DNA of 22,349 nucleotides, taken from assembly GCA_003427395.1 (NCBI GenBank), contig BFEA01001193.1, forward strand, positions 108,124 to 130,472, read 5' to 3'. The stretch's first letter is position 1. Every line of letters begins with the position of its first letter. Position numbers and translations under genes: made by a program. Positions 1 through 6,799 of this stretch are shown piece after piece. Source of the DNA: Chara braunii. Taxonomy: Eukaryota; Streptophyta; Charophyceae; Charales; Characeae. Below the pieces are notes generated by a model, which was given only the letters and a program-made list of their open reading frames with translations, did not search any database and was not told where the DNA came from.

Positions 1-300
1 TTTATCTCGCGACCTATCGCTGACGAATGGAACAAAAAAAGAAAGAAAAAGAAGATAGTCGGAAGAGGAGGAGGAGAGAAGAGGAAGGAGAAGAAGATGA
101 GGGGGAGGCGGGGGAGGAGAGAAGAAAAAGAAGAAGAAGAAGAAGAAGGGATCAGTTTTTTTTTTCTTTTTCTTACCTGTCGTTTATCTCGCAAGCTATC
201 GATGACGAATGGAACAAAAAAAAAAAGAAAAAGAAGATAGTCGGAAGAGGAGAAGAAGAAGAAGAAGAAGAAGAAGAAGAAGATGTTGATGATGATGATG
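1..300. repeat. Purine-rich tandem repeat, period about 182 bp, with GAA tracts
   Basis: The opening bases reappear from 183 with few changes (both copies read tttatctcgc, then ctatcg, gacgaatggaac, an A-rich stretch and gatagtcggaagaggag), so about 70 bp is duplicated at an offset of 182. Between and after the copies lie GAA/GGA microsatellite runs (about 121-148 and 250-283). One strand is almost pure purine over tens of bases, which can form triplex structures. The open frame across it encodes only K/E/R runs and is not taken as a gene. Confidence 0.8.
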
Positions 301-305
301 AGAGG

Positions 306-480
306 GGGACGGGCGGCTCCACGGCGACGGGCGATGGGCGGCTCCACGGCGACGGGCGATGGGCGGCTCCACGGCGCTGGCGACTCCAAGACGCTGGCGA
401 CGGGCGAGTCCAGGGCGACGGGGGAGTGAAGCTCCCAGGCGATGGCTACGGGCGGCTCCACGACGACGGGCGGCTGAACC
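306..480. repeat. GC-rich minisatellite, 25-bp unit
   Basis: Units beginning gggcggctccacggcgacgg start at 311, 336 and 361, an exact 25-bp spacing. More diverged copies (ggcgactccaagacgctgg, ggcgagtccagggcgacgg, gggcggctccacgacgacgg) continue to about 475. The period is not a multiple of three, so the open frames that cross it change reading phase from unit to unit. This argues against a protein-coding repeat. Confidence 0.8.
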
Positions 481-511
481 ACGAACTGCGCCGGCGGGGG
501 AAGAGCAAGGT

Positions 512-564
512 CCCGTTTGGACAGCCGATGCAGGCCGCGGCAGCCAGTCGGCTGTTCAAACGGG
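512..564. repeat. Inverted repeat (hairpin), 16-bp arms
   Basis: Arms 512-527 (cccgtttggacagccg) and 549-564 (cggctgttcaaacggg) are reverse complements with one mismatch, separated by 21 bases. It lies 27 bases before a second, stronger hairpin. Confidence 0.7.
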
Positions 565-591
565 TCGACGTTTTCCCTCCAAACATCAAAC

Positions 592-635
592 GGCCCTCTG
601 GCCGTCGATCATGGATGATCGACAGCCAGAGGGCC
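592..635. repeat. Near-perfect inverted repeat, 21-bp arms, 2-bp spacer
   Basis: The arm 592-612 (starts ggccctctggc, ends gatcat) and the arm 615-635 (atgatcgac ... gagggcc) are reverse complements with one mismatch and only gg between them. A 42-bp stem this tight is very unlikely by chance. It is followed by a 12-A tract at about 648. It may be the end of a foldback or MITE-like element, or a palindromic insertion scar. Confidence 0.8.
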
Positions 636-659
636 ATCACAATTTCAAAAAAAAAAAAG

Positions 660-870
660 CTGGCCTCACGGGCCCGACTCGCCTATTTTCAGGCCTGGTC
701 GGACCCTGTAGGCCCTGGGGACCCAGCCGACGGCGATTCGGGGTCTGAACCCCCCCCCCCGACAAGGTGTGCTGGGGGTGCCCGGCCCCCAACCAGGCCG
801 CCCGCCCGGCCAGGCCGCCCGGGACCTCCCCCGGGTAGGCGCTGGTCGACCGGGCGGCCCGGATCCGTAC
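660..870. other. Extremely GC-rich block with C-tract
   Basis: This is a stretch of GGCC/CCGG/CCCGGG words with a C11 run near 750 and a phase of gaccgggcggcccgg near 848-862. It resembles the GC-rich block at 2340-2400 (gaccggccgggcggcggccc), which suggests two members of one repeat family on either side of the LTR at 1109-2063. No gene is visible; the open frames here are compositional. Confidence 0.5.
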
Positions 871-871
871 T

Positions 872-978
872 CAGATTTATCAGAATTTTTCAGATATTTG
901 TTACATAAAACGAACTACTAATATCAGAAATTTTCAGGTAAAACGAAATGCGAATATCAGAAATTTCAGATAGTTGTT
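872..978. repeat. AT-rich degenerate short repeats
   Basis: The word tatcagaaattttcag recurs (near 875, 922 and 955) along with taaaacgaa (near 905 and 939), giving an imperfect 33-50-bp repeat. There is no coding potential. A run of As follows at about 983-994. Confidence 0.55.
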
Positions 979-1093
979 GAGAGAAAAAAAAAAATTCAGA
1001 GATTTGACTAAGTCCTACTTGCGTTACTAATGAGTGATCACTAGATCAGCAAGCTGGCTACTTGATTGAGCGGGTCCTCTGAATGAGAGGTCC

Positions 1094-1105
1094 GCTCCGA
1101 TACCA
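1094..1105 (-). promoter_or_regulatory. Primer-binding site, initiator-Met tRNA type
   Basis: The minus strand reads TGGTATCGGAGC. The plant LTR-element primer-binding site complementary to the 3' end of initiator-Met tRNA is TGGTATCAGAGC, so 11 of 12 bases match. It sits 3 bases inside the CA end of the candidate LTR, exactly where priming of minus-strand DNA would begin. Confidence 0.6.
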
Positions 1106-1108
1106 AAC

Positions 1109-2063
1109 TGTTGCATACTGTAACGTGCAGACCAGAACAAGAACCGACCTCTCAATACAAAGTACAAGATAACACAGCGGAAGACTTAGATACGAATGAT
1201 CCGAACAATCAATATTGCAATGCAGCCCTGAACACACATCATCATCATCGTTATNTGGTGTGAAGGGGGTCTGGCGCTTCACNCAAGAAGACTGCGCCAG
1301 CCCCAACCATACACAGACGAAGAAGGAGGGGTTAGACGACAGAGGAGGGGAAGATGGGAATGTCGTCAACACCAAGTCTCGGTACAGGCCCAAATAGTCC
1401 CTCATCAAAATGTCTGAATCCCAATGTCCAGTCTGGATCCAATGTCGTCAAGTCTCAAGTCACAACTCTTTCTCTCTCTGTCGTAGTCTGAGAAGTCAGG
1501 TGGTGAGAGGGTGAGAAGAGATGGTGGACTTAGAAGAGGAAGAAGAAGAACTCTCTCTCTCTCTGTGTCCAGTACTAACCTGTGAAGTTGGCGCCTTGAT
1601 GCAGGTACCACGAAGATGGAGCTGGAGCGATGGCGCCACAGGTAAGTACCACTGGCCTCCGCCAGTATCTCTCCCCACTCTACGATCTACCACCTACCAG
1701 CGCCCAGCGCTGAAGACTACTGCTATGGCTATGGGCGCCCAGCGCCGAAGACTACAGCTAGCGCTAATACTACTGCCTAGCGCTGAAGACTACTGCAGCG
1801 CTCCTCCTGAGTGCTGAGGCCGAATCCTGTAGACTACTCGTGGCTACTGACAACTACCTGCCCGTGAAGTGCCTGGGAAGCCCTATGAACTACCCGGGTG
1901 CCTCCTGACTGCAGGCAAGCAGTCCAGGAGGCTGCTCTTGCTAATGCCGATCGGAGGCAGGGGCTGCCGCTGCAGCTCCTGCTCAAGCTCGTGAGGAACA
2001 GGCTATTTCTGGCCTCTTCCGCATCCCTGTTTACATGCCTGAGTCTTAGGGGCGGTTGAAACA
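1109..2063 (-). mobile_element. Candidate LTR of a minus-strand LTR retrotransposon
   Basis: Read on the minus strand, the block starts TGTTTC (2063 downward) and ends GCAACA (at 1109), giving TG...CA ends with a 5-of-6 terminal inverted repeat. It is followed after three bases by a sequence matching the tRNA primer-binding site used by many plant LTR elements. The length of 955 bp is normal for an LTR. The interior would run towards position 1, but no gag or pol is recognisable there, so the element is truncated or replaced. Two single Ns (1255, 1283) lie inside. Open frames on either strand are short and not family-like. The other LTR is not in the window, so the outer boundary and target duplication cannot be tested. 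Confidence 0.5.
1706..1797. repeat. Imperfect tandem repeat of about 36 bp
   Basis: The word agcgctgaagactac (or agcgccgaagactac) begins at 1706, 1741 and 1779, spaced 35 and 38 bases. It lies within the candidate LTR. Confidence 0.6.
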
Positions 2064-2166
2064 ATGAGGGCCTGAAAATGTGGCCCTCCGTTTCAGGCTG
2101 GAAAAACTCTGGGTCTGAAAGACCCAGAAATAGGCTGAAACGGAGTAGGGCCTGCAGGCCCTCATT
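2063..2166. repeat. Nested foldback hairpin of about 104 bases
   Basis: Three perfect stems are nested: 2064-2074 with 2155-2165 (atgagggcctg / caggccctcat), 2086-2096 with 2135-2145 (ctccgtttcag / ctgaaacggag), and 2108-2115 with 2121-2128 (tctgggtc / gacccaga, loop tgaaa). A separate 16-bp palindrome (agggcctgcaggccct) covers 2147-2162. The foldback begins exactly where the candidate LTR ends. It may be a foldback or MITE-type sequence, a structured RNA, or a small-RNA hairpin; sequence alone does not decide. Confidence 0.75.
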
Positions 2167-2167
2167 T

Positions 2168-2258
2168 TTCAGCTTTCAGGCTGAAACGACCGGGACCTGT
2201 AAGCCCTAAGTTTTAGGCTTTTAGGCTGAATGTCCGGGACGGGCCCTGCAGGGCCCGT
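2168..2258. repeat. Further hairpins and a 20-bp perfect palindrome
   Basis: After the large foldback come a 6-bp stem (2168-2173 with 2180-2185), a stem with one bulge (2201-2209 with 2213-2220), and the perfect 20-base palindrome acgggccctgcagggcccgt at 2239-2258. The same GGGCC/CTGCAGG vocabulary recurs through the block. Confidence 0.75.
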
Positions 2259-2299
2259 GTGGCTACGCAGTATGCCACAGCAGCACAGCCCCGCCTTCC

Positions 2300-2400
2300 A
2301 AAAAAAAAAAAAAAAAAAAAAATCCTTGCTGTGTTTTTGGGTCGCCCTGTTTCGCCGAGCGGACCCCCCCGGGCCCGACCGGCCGGGCGGCGGCCCAGCC
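2300..2400. other. A23 tract followed by GC-rich block
   Basis: There are twenty-three As at 2300-2322, followed by a GC-rich segment with C7 and ggcccgaccggccgggcgg words to 2400. The order of hairpins, A-tract, GC-rich block parallels 512-870 (hairpins, A12, GC-rich block), which supports a shared repeat family. Confidence 0.55.
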
Positions 2401-2404
2401 TAGA

Positions 2405-2490
2405 TATATATATCATTTGGACTATTCTTCTAATTATATTATACTAATGTTCATTGCAATAGCATCCTTCGCTCTATTATATTCCATGGA
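2405..2490 (+). pseudogene. cox2: Mitochondrial cox2-like fragment (probable NUMT or transferred piece)
   Basis: Two adjoining frames read IIWTIL (about 2412-2429) and, after a net 2-base shift near 2440, LMFIAIASFALLYSME (about 2444-2492). In cytochrome c oxidase subunit II the second membrane helix region contains an IIWTI segment and then a closely similar FIA(I/L)PSFALLYSMDE segment with the same spacing. About 28 residues match; nothing before or after continues the protein. Subunit II carries the CuA electron entry site of complex IV, but this fragment contains only membrane-helix sequence and cannot be functional. The match comes from recall of the family and was not searched. Confidence 0.6.
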
Positions 2491-2827
2491 AGGACTGTCG
2501 TGGGGTCAAACCGGCATCTGCAAATACAATGTGGAGAAGACTCATCTCAGACCACAACTCACCATAGTCAGGAACCACATTCAGCAGTGGCGGAGGGTTG
2601 ACATGCATCAGTTCCTGCTGAGGATGAAGCCCCATGACTGCAGCTAGCACATCAATCAGATGCATGTTGACGACCAACATCTCCACCTGCAAGCAATCAC
2701 CCATAACAATCAACATCATCGCACTCAGAATGCAAGAGAGAAAGGACATCAAATACCGTCTTCCATCAAGATGCCCACAACCACGACAGGTCTGCATGCC
2801 GAACGGAATCGTTATTATGAAAACCAC
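2477..2827 (-). CDS. Hypothetical reading frame or exon, 116 codons
   Basis: This minus-strand frame has a protein-like composition with a hydrophobic stretch near residues 27-45 (YLMSFLSCILSAMMLIVM). Splice-like signals surround it on the minus strand: a GTAAGT donor near 2873, a strong acceptor (gattgcttgcag) near 2690, and a GTGAGT near 2567. If these are used, the segment from about 2690 to 2570 would be an internal exon (VEMLVVNMHLIDVLAAVMG...). No family is recognised and its end overlaps the cox2-like fragment. It may equally be chance; the start ATG is not supported by context. Confidence 0.2.
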   Translation of the reverse strand: MVFIITIPFGMQTCRGCGHLDGRRYLMSFLSCILSAMMLIVMGDCLQVEMLVVNMHLIDVLAAVMGLHPQQELMHVNPPPLLNVVPDYGELWSEMSLLHIVFADAGLTPRQSFHGI

Positions 2828-2859
2828 GACCTTAAAAAGATCACCTGATTTGCAGAGTA

Positions 2860-3100
2860 AGAAAGCTGATTACTTACCAACTTCCCTCATCATAACAGCT
2901 CACAAGCCCACACAATTAGTTGGGGAACAGACGATACAAGTCCGTTTATATAGAGCTTGGTGACAATTTGTCAAATCCCATCTCCATGTAAAGTTATAAA
3001 CCTCCCAGCAGTGACAGCAGCTTCCTGAAAGTCAAGATTGCGCAATGAATAGTATCCGTCGTCCACGGCGGGCCACTAAGATTACTGAAGTCGTACTCTT
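2860..3100. other. Unassigned sequence
   Basis: No gene, repeat or RNA is seen here apart from the minus-strand splice-donor-like GTAAGT noted for the neighbouring reading frame. Confidence 0.4.
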
Positions 3101-3418
3101 TGACCATAATCTAGGGCGACGTGCACATCACTAACTGCTCACGTCGAGATGATTAATGCTAATGATGCCTTCAAATGTACATGCTATGTTATATTATTTT
3201 CAAGAAGGGTTGCGGACACTACAGAATCGCAAGGCCTTAATTCCTAAAAATAGCCAATGTGACCATAATCTAGGGCGACGTGCACATCACTAACTGATCA
3301 CGTCGAGATGATTAATGCTAATGATGCCTTCAAATGTACGTGCTATATTATATTATTTTCAAGAAGGGTTGCGGACACTACAGAATTGCAAGGCCTTAAT
3401 TCCTAAATATAGCCAATG
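3101..3418. repeat. Tandem duplication, two 159-bp units, about 97% identical
   Basis: Units 3101-3259 and 3260-3418 start with tgaccataatctagggcgac and end with tagccaatg. By eye they differ at about five positions and have no indel, so the duplication is young compared with most repeats around it. Each unit holds a gacgtgcac and a cacgtcgag word but no open frame of note. Confidence 0.9.
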
Positions 3419-3586
3419 TAGGTGATCTCATTCATAATTTGACAACTGCCAGGCCACACAACTGATGAGGAGGACAGCAGATTAGCTTGCATCGTAAAGC
3501 ATGAGCCCGCCTTGCTTGCAAATTGCTTGCACGTGCACTTTGCAACAAGTTCTGCGGAAAGCAATATGCCTGGGTTTTTCTATCAG

Positions 3587-3880
3587 TCATTCCCACAAAC
3601 ATATGCTCTTTTCGTTGTCCTTGGGAGAGTGCGCAGAGTACTTCTGGTACATCTCCAAACCAGATTGAAGCAGAAAGATGCTGCCCTTCAGTTTGCCCCG
3701 ACAATTTCTGTAATCATATGCTTGGAGTTGAATCATGAAGCTGCTCAGGCAAGAAGAGCGTGCCTGCTTGGCACCTGGAGCAGTTTCCTCGTCGGTAGTT
3801 TTGTCATTTTTTGACGGAGCACTTTTCAACAGACCGCGAACCGCAGATTTTGCAAAACCAATGGACATCCTCAGAGTCAC
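3587..3880 (-). CDS. Hypothetical reading frame, 97 codons
   Basis: The minus-strand frame starts MTLRMSIGFAKSAVRGLLKS and is rich in K/S/T, with no membrane segment. It covers the first half of a diverged tandem duplication whose second half no longer keeps the frame open. Two other frames are also open across the same DNA, so coding is doubtful. No family recognised. Confidence 0.15.
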   Translation of the reverse strand: MTLRMSIGFAKSAVRGLLKSAPSKNDKTTDEETAPGAKQARSSCLSSFMIQLQAYDYRNCRGKLKGSIFLLQSGLEMYQKYSAHSPKDNEKSICLWE

Positions 3881-4168
3881 AAGTACACGAAATGGAACTT
3901 CAGCACTGTAATCATGGTTGGATTTTTATATAATTTTTCAACCATGAAGGATGATGAAGCTGCTCCGTCAACGAGGACGTCCCTGCTTGGCGTCTGGAGG
4001 AGTTCAATTGCTAGCAATTTTCTCAGGTTTTTGAGAAAACACAACACTTTTCGTAAGTTTTCAACACTTTTCGTAAGTTTTCAGACCGAAATTTCGCAAA
4101 AATGAATGAACATTGCACACCCTTAAAGCCACAAGTACATGGGAATGGAACTTGAGAGCACTTCTCAT
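3726..4168. repeat. Diverged tandem duplication, about 215-bp units
   Basis: The first unit (3726-3914) and the second (3941-4168) share in order: atgaagctgctc, cgtgcctgcttggc/cgtccctgcttggc, a ctggag word, a gcacttttc word, gattttgcaaaa/atttcgcaaaa, then cacaagtacatggaatggaactt-like text. Between them an 8-bp inverted repeat (catggttg 3913-3920, caaccatg 3939-3946) marks the junction. Confidence 0.65.
4045..4084. repeat. Short 20-bp tandem repeat
   Basis: aacacttttcgtaagttttc occurs twice back to back (4045 and 4065), inside the second unit of the larger duplication. Confidence 0.85.
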
Positions 4169-4276
4169 CAGCAACCCATTGGCATCTAAAGGTTATTGAG
4201 AGCGTTGGGAATGTATATCCAGTAGTATCCACCCACCTTAGTTCTAGTTTGTGTGGATGGATGAGACCAACTGCTA

Positions 4277-4498
4277 TTGCCGGGACACATTACAAAAGCT
4301 ATTAACACGATGTGTCTACCCACAATTTGTTTCCTCTGCCCCACGTTACAAAACTATTGGTTCAGCAACATCGCTTCGCAGGCACTCCCAGGAGATCACT
4401 TTTACAAAGAGATGGTTTGCAGCCCTCACGTCATGATTAGGAACACACAGTATATCTCCAGAGGTGGATTGATTGGAAAGTGGGTCCATGCCTCGTAA
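4277..4498 (+). CDS. Hypothetical reading frame, 73 codons
   Basis: The frame starts [16 protein letters not shown] and its second half ([18 protein letters not shown]...) has an ordinary globular composition. It lies between a tandem duplication and a U6 pseudogene. No domain recognised, and no splice or promoter signal decides for it. Possibly a remnant of an old transposon or gene exon. Confidence 0.15.
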   Translation: MPGHITKAINTMCLPTICFLCPTLQNYWFSNIASQALPGDHFYKEMVCSPHVMIRNTQYISRGGLIGKWVHAS

Positions 4499-4567
4499 AC
4501 AACACAACCCTCCGTTAGAGAATATTTTCTTTCAAATTGTAGAGGAGTCTGGGAATGATAAAGATAT

Positions 4568-4663
4568 GTTCTTCGTGACATCCACTAAAATTGGATCGAT
4601 ACAGAGAAGATTAGCATGGCCCCTGCACAAGGATCACACACATAAATCAATAAATGATCCAAA
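4568..4663 (+). pseudogene. U6: U6 spliceosomal snRNA retro-pseudogene, nearly full length
   Basis: The run acatcc, taaaattgga, cgatacagagaagattagc, atggcccctgc, aaggat, acataaatc follows plant U6 snRNA from the 5' stem to the 3' end. The ACAGAGA box (4601-4607), which pairs with the 5' splice site, and the AGC triad (4613-4615) are intact. About nine differences occur in the last 77 bases (for example TGCACAAGGATCACACA for the usual TGCGCAAGGATGACACG). The T-run terminator that RNA polymerase III needs is absent; instead an A-rich tail lies at 4681-4706. These traits fit a reverse-transcribed copy rather than a working gene. Confidence 0.8.
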
Positions 4664-4680
4664 GACTCCAAAGTTAAAAG

Positions 4681-4706
4681 TAAAAAAAAAAAGGAAAAAT
4701 AAAAAG
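4681..4706 (+). other. A-rich tail after U6 copy
   Basis: A run of 11 As and then aggaaaaataaaaagg follows the U6 copy after 17 bases, as expected for an insertion made by LINE machinery. Confidence 0.5.
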
Positions 4707-4976
4707 GTCTTGTACTAATTGAACAACCACCAGCAGGCTATCTTGACCTGCCAGATTGCTCAAGATCCTTCTCTCTAGCGACAATTCATAACTCTACAAG
4801 TTACAATGCACCAAACATTCGACATGCCATTTTCTCGTTTTGGTGCACTGTCAACCCCCACCCAAAGCACCGAAAAACACCAAATGAGGCACCCCCATAT
4901 CCTACCACGATGCTGACTCTTTCCTTACATGCCCCTCCCTCATGAGTCGGCGACGGATACTCGACAACCAGGATGT

Positions 4977-5153
4977 TCAGAAACACACTTTAAAGCATAA
5001 TAACATGGCAGGCCCCACGCGGGTACCGTTGAGCTGGCTGGCACAGAAGACCTGGAGGAGATCCTCACGATGAACGTCTGCACATGAGGTTCTGAAGATC
5101 GCCAGAGCTCGTTTCCCTTCCAGAATCCCTCCCAATTCTTCAATGAACAGCAT
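4977..5153 (-). CDS. Hypothetical reading frame or exon, 58 residues
   Basis: The minus strand reads MLFIEELGGILEGKRALAIF and continues with an even, helix-like composition (ADVHREDLLQVFCASQLNG) to a stop at 4977. It is short, but it has a more protein-like sequence than most frames here. A tga stop lies just upstream in frame, so translation would start at this ATG or after a splice junction (acceptor-like cag near 5170 or 5200). No family recognised. Confidence 0.2.
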   Translation of the reverse strand: MLFIEELGGILEGKRALAIFRTSCADVHREDLLQVFCASQLNGTRVGPAMLLCFKVCF

Positions 5154-5346
5154 CGGAAGTCACACGCCGACCTGGCCACACATGATGATGACCCAGGAAC
5201 TGTCTACATACTGTCGCAGCTGCAGGCAGCACATGGGGCCCACAGTATCGTTCTTTTTTTCAATGTCTGGAAACGTTTTCATTGACAAATTTTATTTCGT
5301 GGCGTTGCAACAGCAATGAATCACTTGCACATCCAATCTTTTACAT

Positions 5347-5752
5347 TGCATGTGCTAGGGCCGACAAGTAGTAGTATGGATTCCGTACGTCTGGGCCTAA
5401 GTCCTCCTCCGTGCAAGAAAAGATTCGAACCGGCGACCTCGGCCTCTAGAGCCAAGTCTCTTAACCACAGCCAGGAAACGGTGTTCAAAAGTGGAATCGT
5501 ACCGGTCGTGATATCCACCCCACCCCTGCAAGGCTGTAGTGTCCAACTCAACACACACCACACACAACAACCACGGACACGGCAATTCTCGTACACTTCG
5601 CTCTGTAGTCAGCACGTAACCCCCGTTGGTACTCTTACCCGCTCACACAGACGGGACTTATCAATGCCCGCGGTTCACGGGCGCTTCCACAGTAGTATGG
5701 ATTCCGTACGTCTGACAAGTAGACCACGTATGCATGTGCTAGGGCCAACAAG
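5347..5752. repeat. Outer 22-bp direct repeats around the tRNA-like insertion
   Basis: tgcatgtgctagggcc, then one variable base, then acaag occurs at 5347-5368 and 5731-5752 (21 of 22 identical). The host sequence therefore already contained a short duplication before or independently of the insertion between 5370 and 5714. Confidence 0.7.
5370..5714 (-). mobile_element. 297-bp insertion with tRNA-like promoter, flanked by perfect 24-bp direct repeats
   Basis: Identical 24-base repeats at 5370-5393 and 5691-5714 (starting agtagtatggattccgtacg) bracket 5394-5690. Repeats of this length are typical target duplications of LINE-driven insertions. Inside, on the minus strand, an A-box-like TGGCTGTGGTTAAGAG (from 5473) and a near-perfect B box GGTTCGAATCT (5431-5421) are 42 bases apart, as in a tRNA gene or a tRNA-derived SINE. 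The flanks of the B box do not pair as a T arm, so it is not a working tRNA. The tRNA-like part sits near the 3' side on this strand, which is unusual for a SINE head. Alternative: a tandem repeat with an unrelated tRNA relic. Confidence 0.5.
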
Positions 5753-5812
5753 CTGATGAGATCGTACAAAAAGGCAACAATCTGAGATCCGATCGGAAAA
5801 ACGGGCTTCAGA

Positions 5813-5998
5813 CTAAATTTCTGGAGAGTAAATAGTACATACTAAATTTGCTTCTTCAACGACATGGAACCAAGGAAACAAGGAAACCAGTATGGAAGCC
5901 TCCGCAAGATGAAAAGGACTCTGTGCTTCTTGAACAACGATGACTAAAACGTCGTGCACAACTACATCTAGCTCCTCCTGCCGCTCCCAAAAATCCAC
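5813..5998 (-). CDS. Hypothetical reading frame, 61 codons
   Basis: The minus strand reads MDFWERQEELDVVVHDVLVI and continues with a hydrophobic-rich stretch to a stop at 5813. The composition is protein-like, but no family is recognised and a second minus frame overlaps it. Could be an exon or transposon scrap. Confidence 0.12.
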   Translation of the reverse strand: MDFWERQEELDVVVHDVLVIVVQEAQSPFHLAEASILVSLFPWFHVVEEANLVCTIYSPEI

Positions 5999-6296
5999 AC
6001 AACCAAAGGGCGTAGATCAGTCGGTGCACCCATGAACTGTTGAAATACAGACCCAAGTTGAGACATTCTGGCATATTCGTCCTTAATTCACCACAGAATC
6101 ACCAGTACTCCCTAAAGTCGTGCCCATTAACGCGCCACCATTTTAGGAAACGTACAGGCCACTACAGGAGCGCCCAAATTCATCCAACCAGAAACGTTTC
6201 TACTCTATCTTTTTCCGCGGTCGATAGCTGTGCCAAGTACTGGTGGTTTAAGCCTTTCGTGCCAAGGCAAAATATGTTCTTGCCACTTCTTGGTTT
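5999..6296. other. Unassigned sequence
   Basis: No gene, RNA or repeat could be supported between the preceding reading frame and the long microsatellite. Confidence 0.4.
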
Positions 6297-6317
6297 ATTA
6301 TTAATTTACTATTATTA

Positions 6318-6359
<42 letters not shown>

Positions 6360-6363
6360 CATC

Positions 6364-6414
<51 letters not shown>

Positions 6415-6466
6415 TATTTATTTGTTGTTGTTGTTGTTGTTGATGGTGGTGGTGGTGGTGGTGGTG
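6297..6466. repeat. Compound trinucleotide microsatellite (ATT)n-(TTG)n-(TGG)n
   Basis: ATT units run from about 6309 to 6419 with one interruption (atcatcattt), then TTG units 6422-6442, then TGG units 6443-6466. Each change of motif is a single-base step, as expected when a point change spreads by slippage. The poly-I/Y and poly-T/P frames across it are artefacts of the repeat. Confidence 0.95.
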
Positions 6467-6539
6467 TTTGCCAACAGCTGTAGACTGCTCTGGATGTATA
6501 CATGCTAAGGCTCAGGAACACGACTGTGAGCAATCTTAC

Positions 6540-6767
6540 CTGGCCTGACTTATACTCTCGCCAGCTGCTATTTGATTCTCCTCCATGTGCATCTCCGTCC
6601 CCATCTTCCTCCAGGGTTTCCTCTTTCCTATTCCCTGCTCTTTCTTGTACCATCATCCCGACCACCAGATTACCTCCTCCTTTGGGCAGGCACACGCTGA
6701 ACAATCGCATTGGACAGCTCATCCCCTCCTCATCCTGTCTTTGGTTAACACACTGCCAGCTTCGCAT
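6540..6767 (-). CDS. Hypothetical exon ending at a consensus splice donor
   Basis: The minus-strand frame from the ATG at 6767 (MRSWQCVNQRQDEEGMSCPM) runs through acidic, Gly-rich text (ETLEEDGDGDAHGGES). At 6540/6539 it meets CAG|GTAAGA, a strong 5' splice-site consensus. Beyond it the frame enters the poly-Pro/Thr of the microsatellite, so an exon end here makes sense. A pyrimidine-rich acceptor (ttctttgacctgcag) lies upstream near 6797, but a stop in that frame means the ATG or another frame would have to be used. No family recognised. Confidence 0.2.
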
Positions 6768-6799
6768 ATGCGATTTTGTCTGTCGTCAATGTTCTGCAG

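Noticed and set aside
27-908. Long open frame of 293 codons at the left end
   Set aside because: It is made of K/E/R runs from GAA repeats and of a 25-bp minisatellite that changes phase every unit; no domain is visible.
5404-5482. A working tRNA gene on the minus strand
   Set aside because: The A and B boxes fit, but the T arm does not pair, the acceptor pairing is poor and no T-run terminator follows.
6040-6483. Frame with long poly-Ile/Tyr and poly-Val/Gly runs
   Set aside because: It is a translation of the trinucleotide microsatellite.
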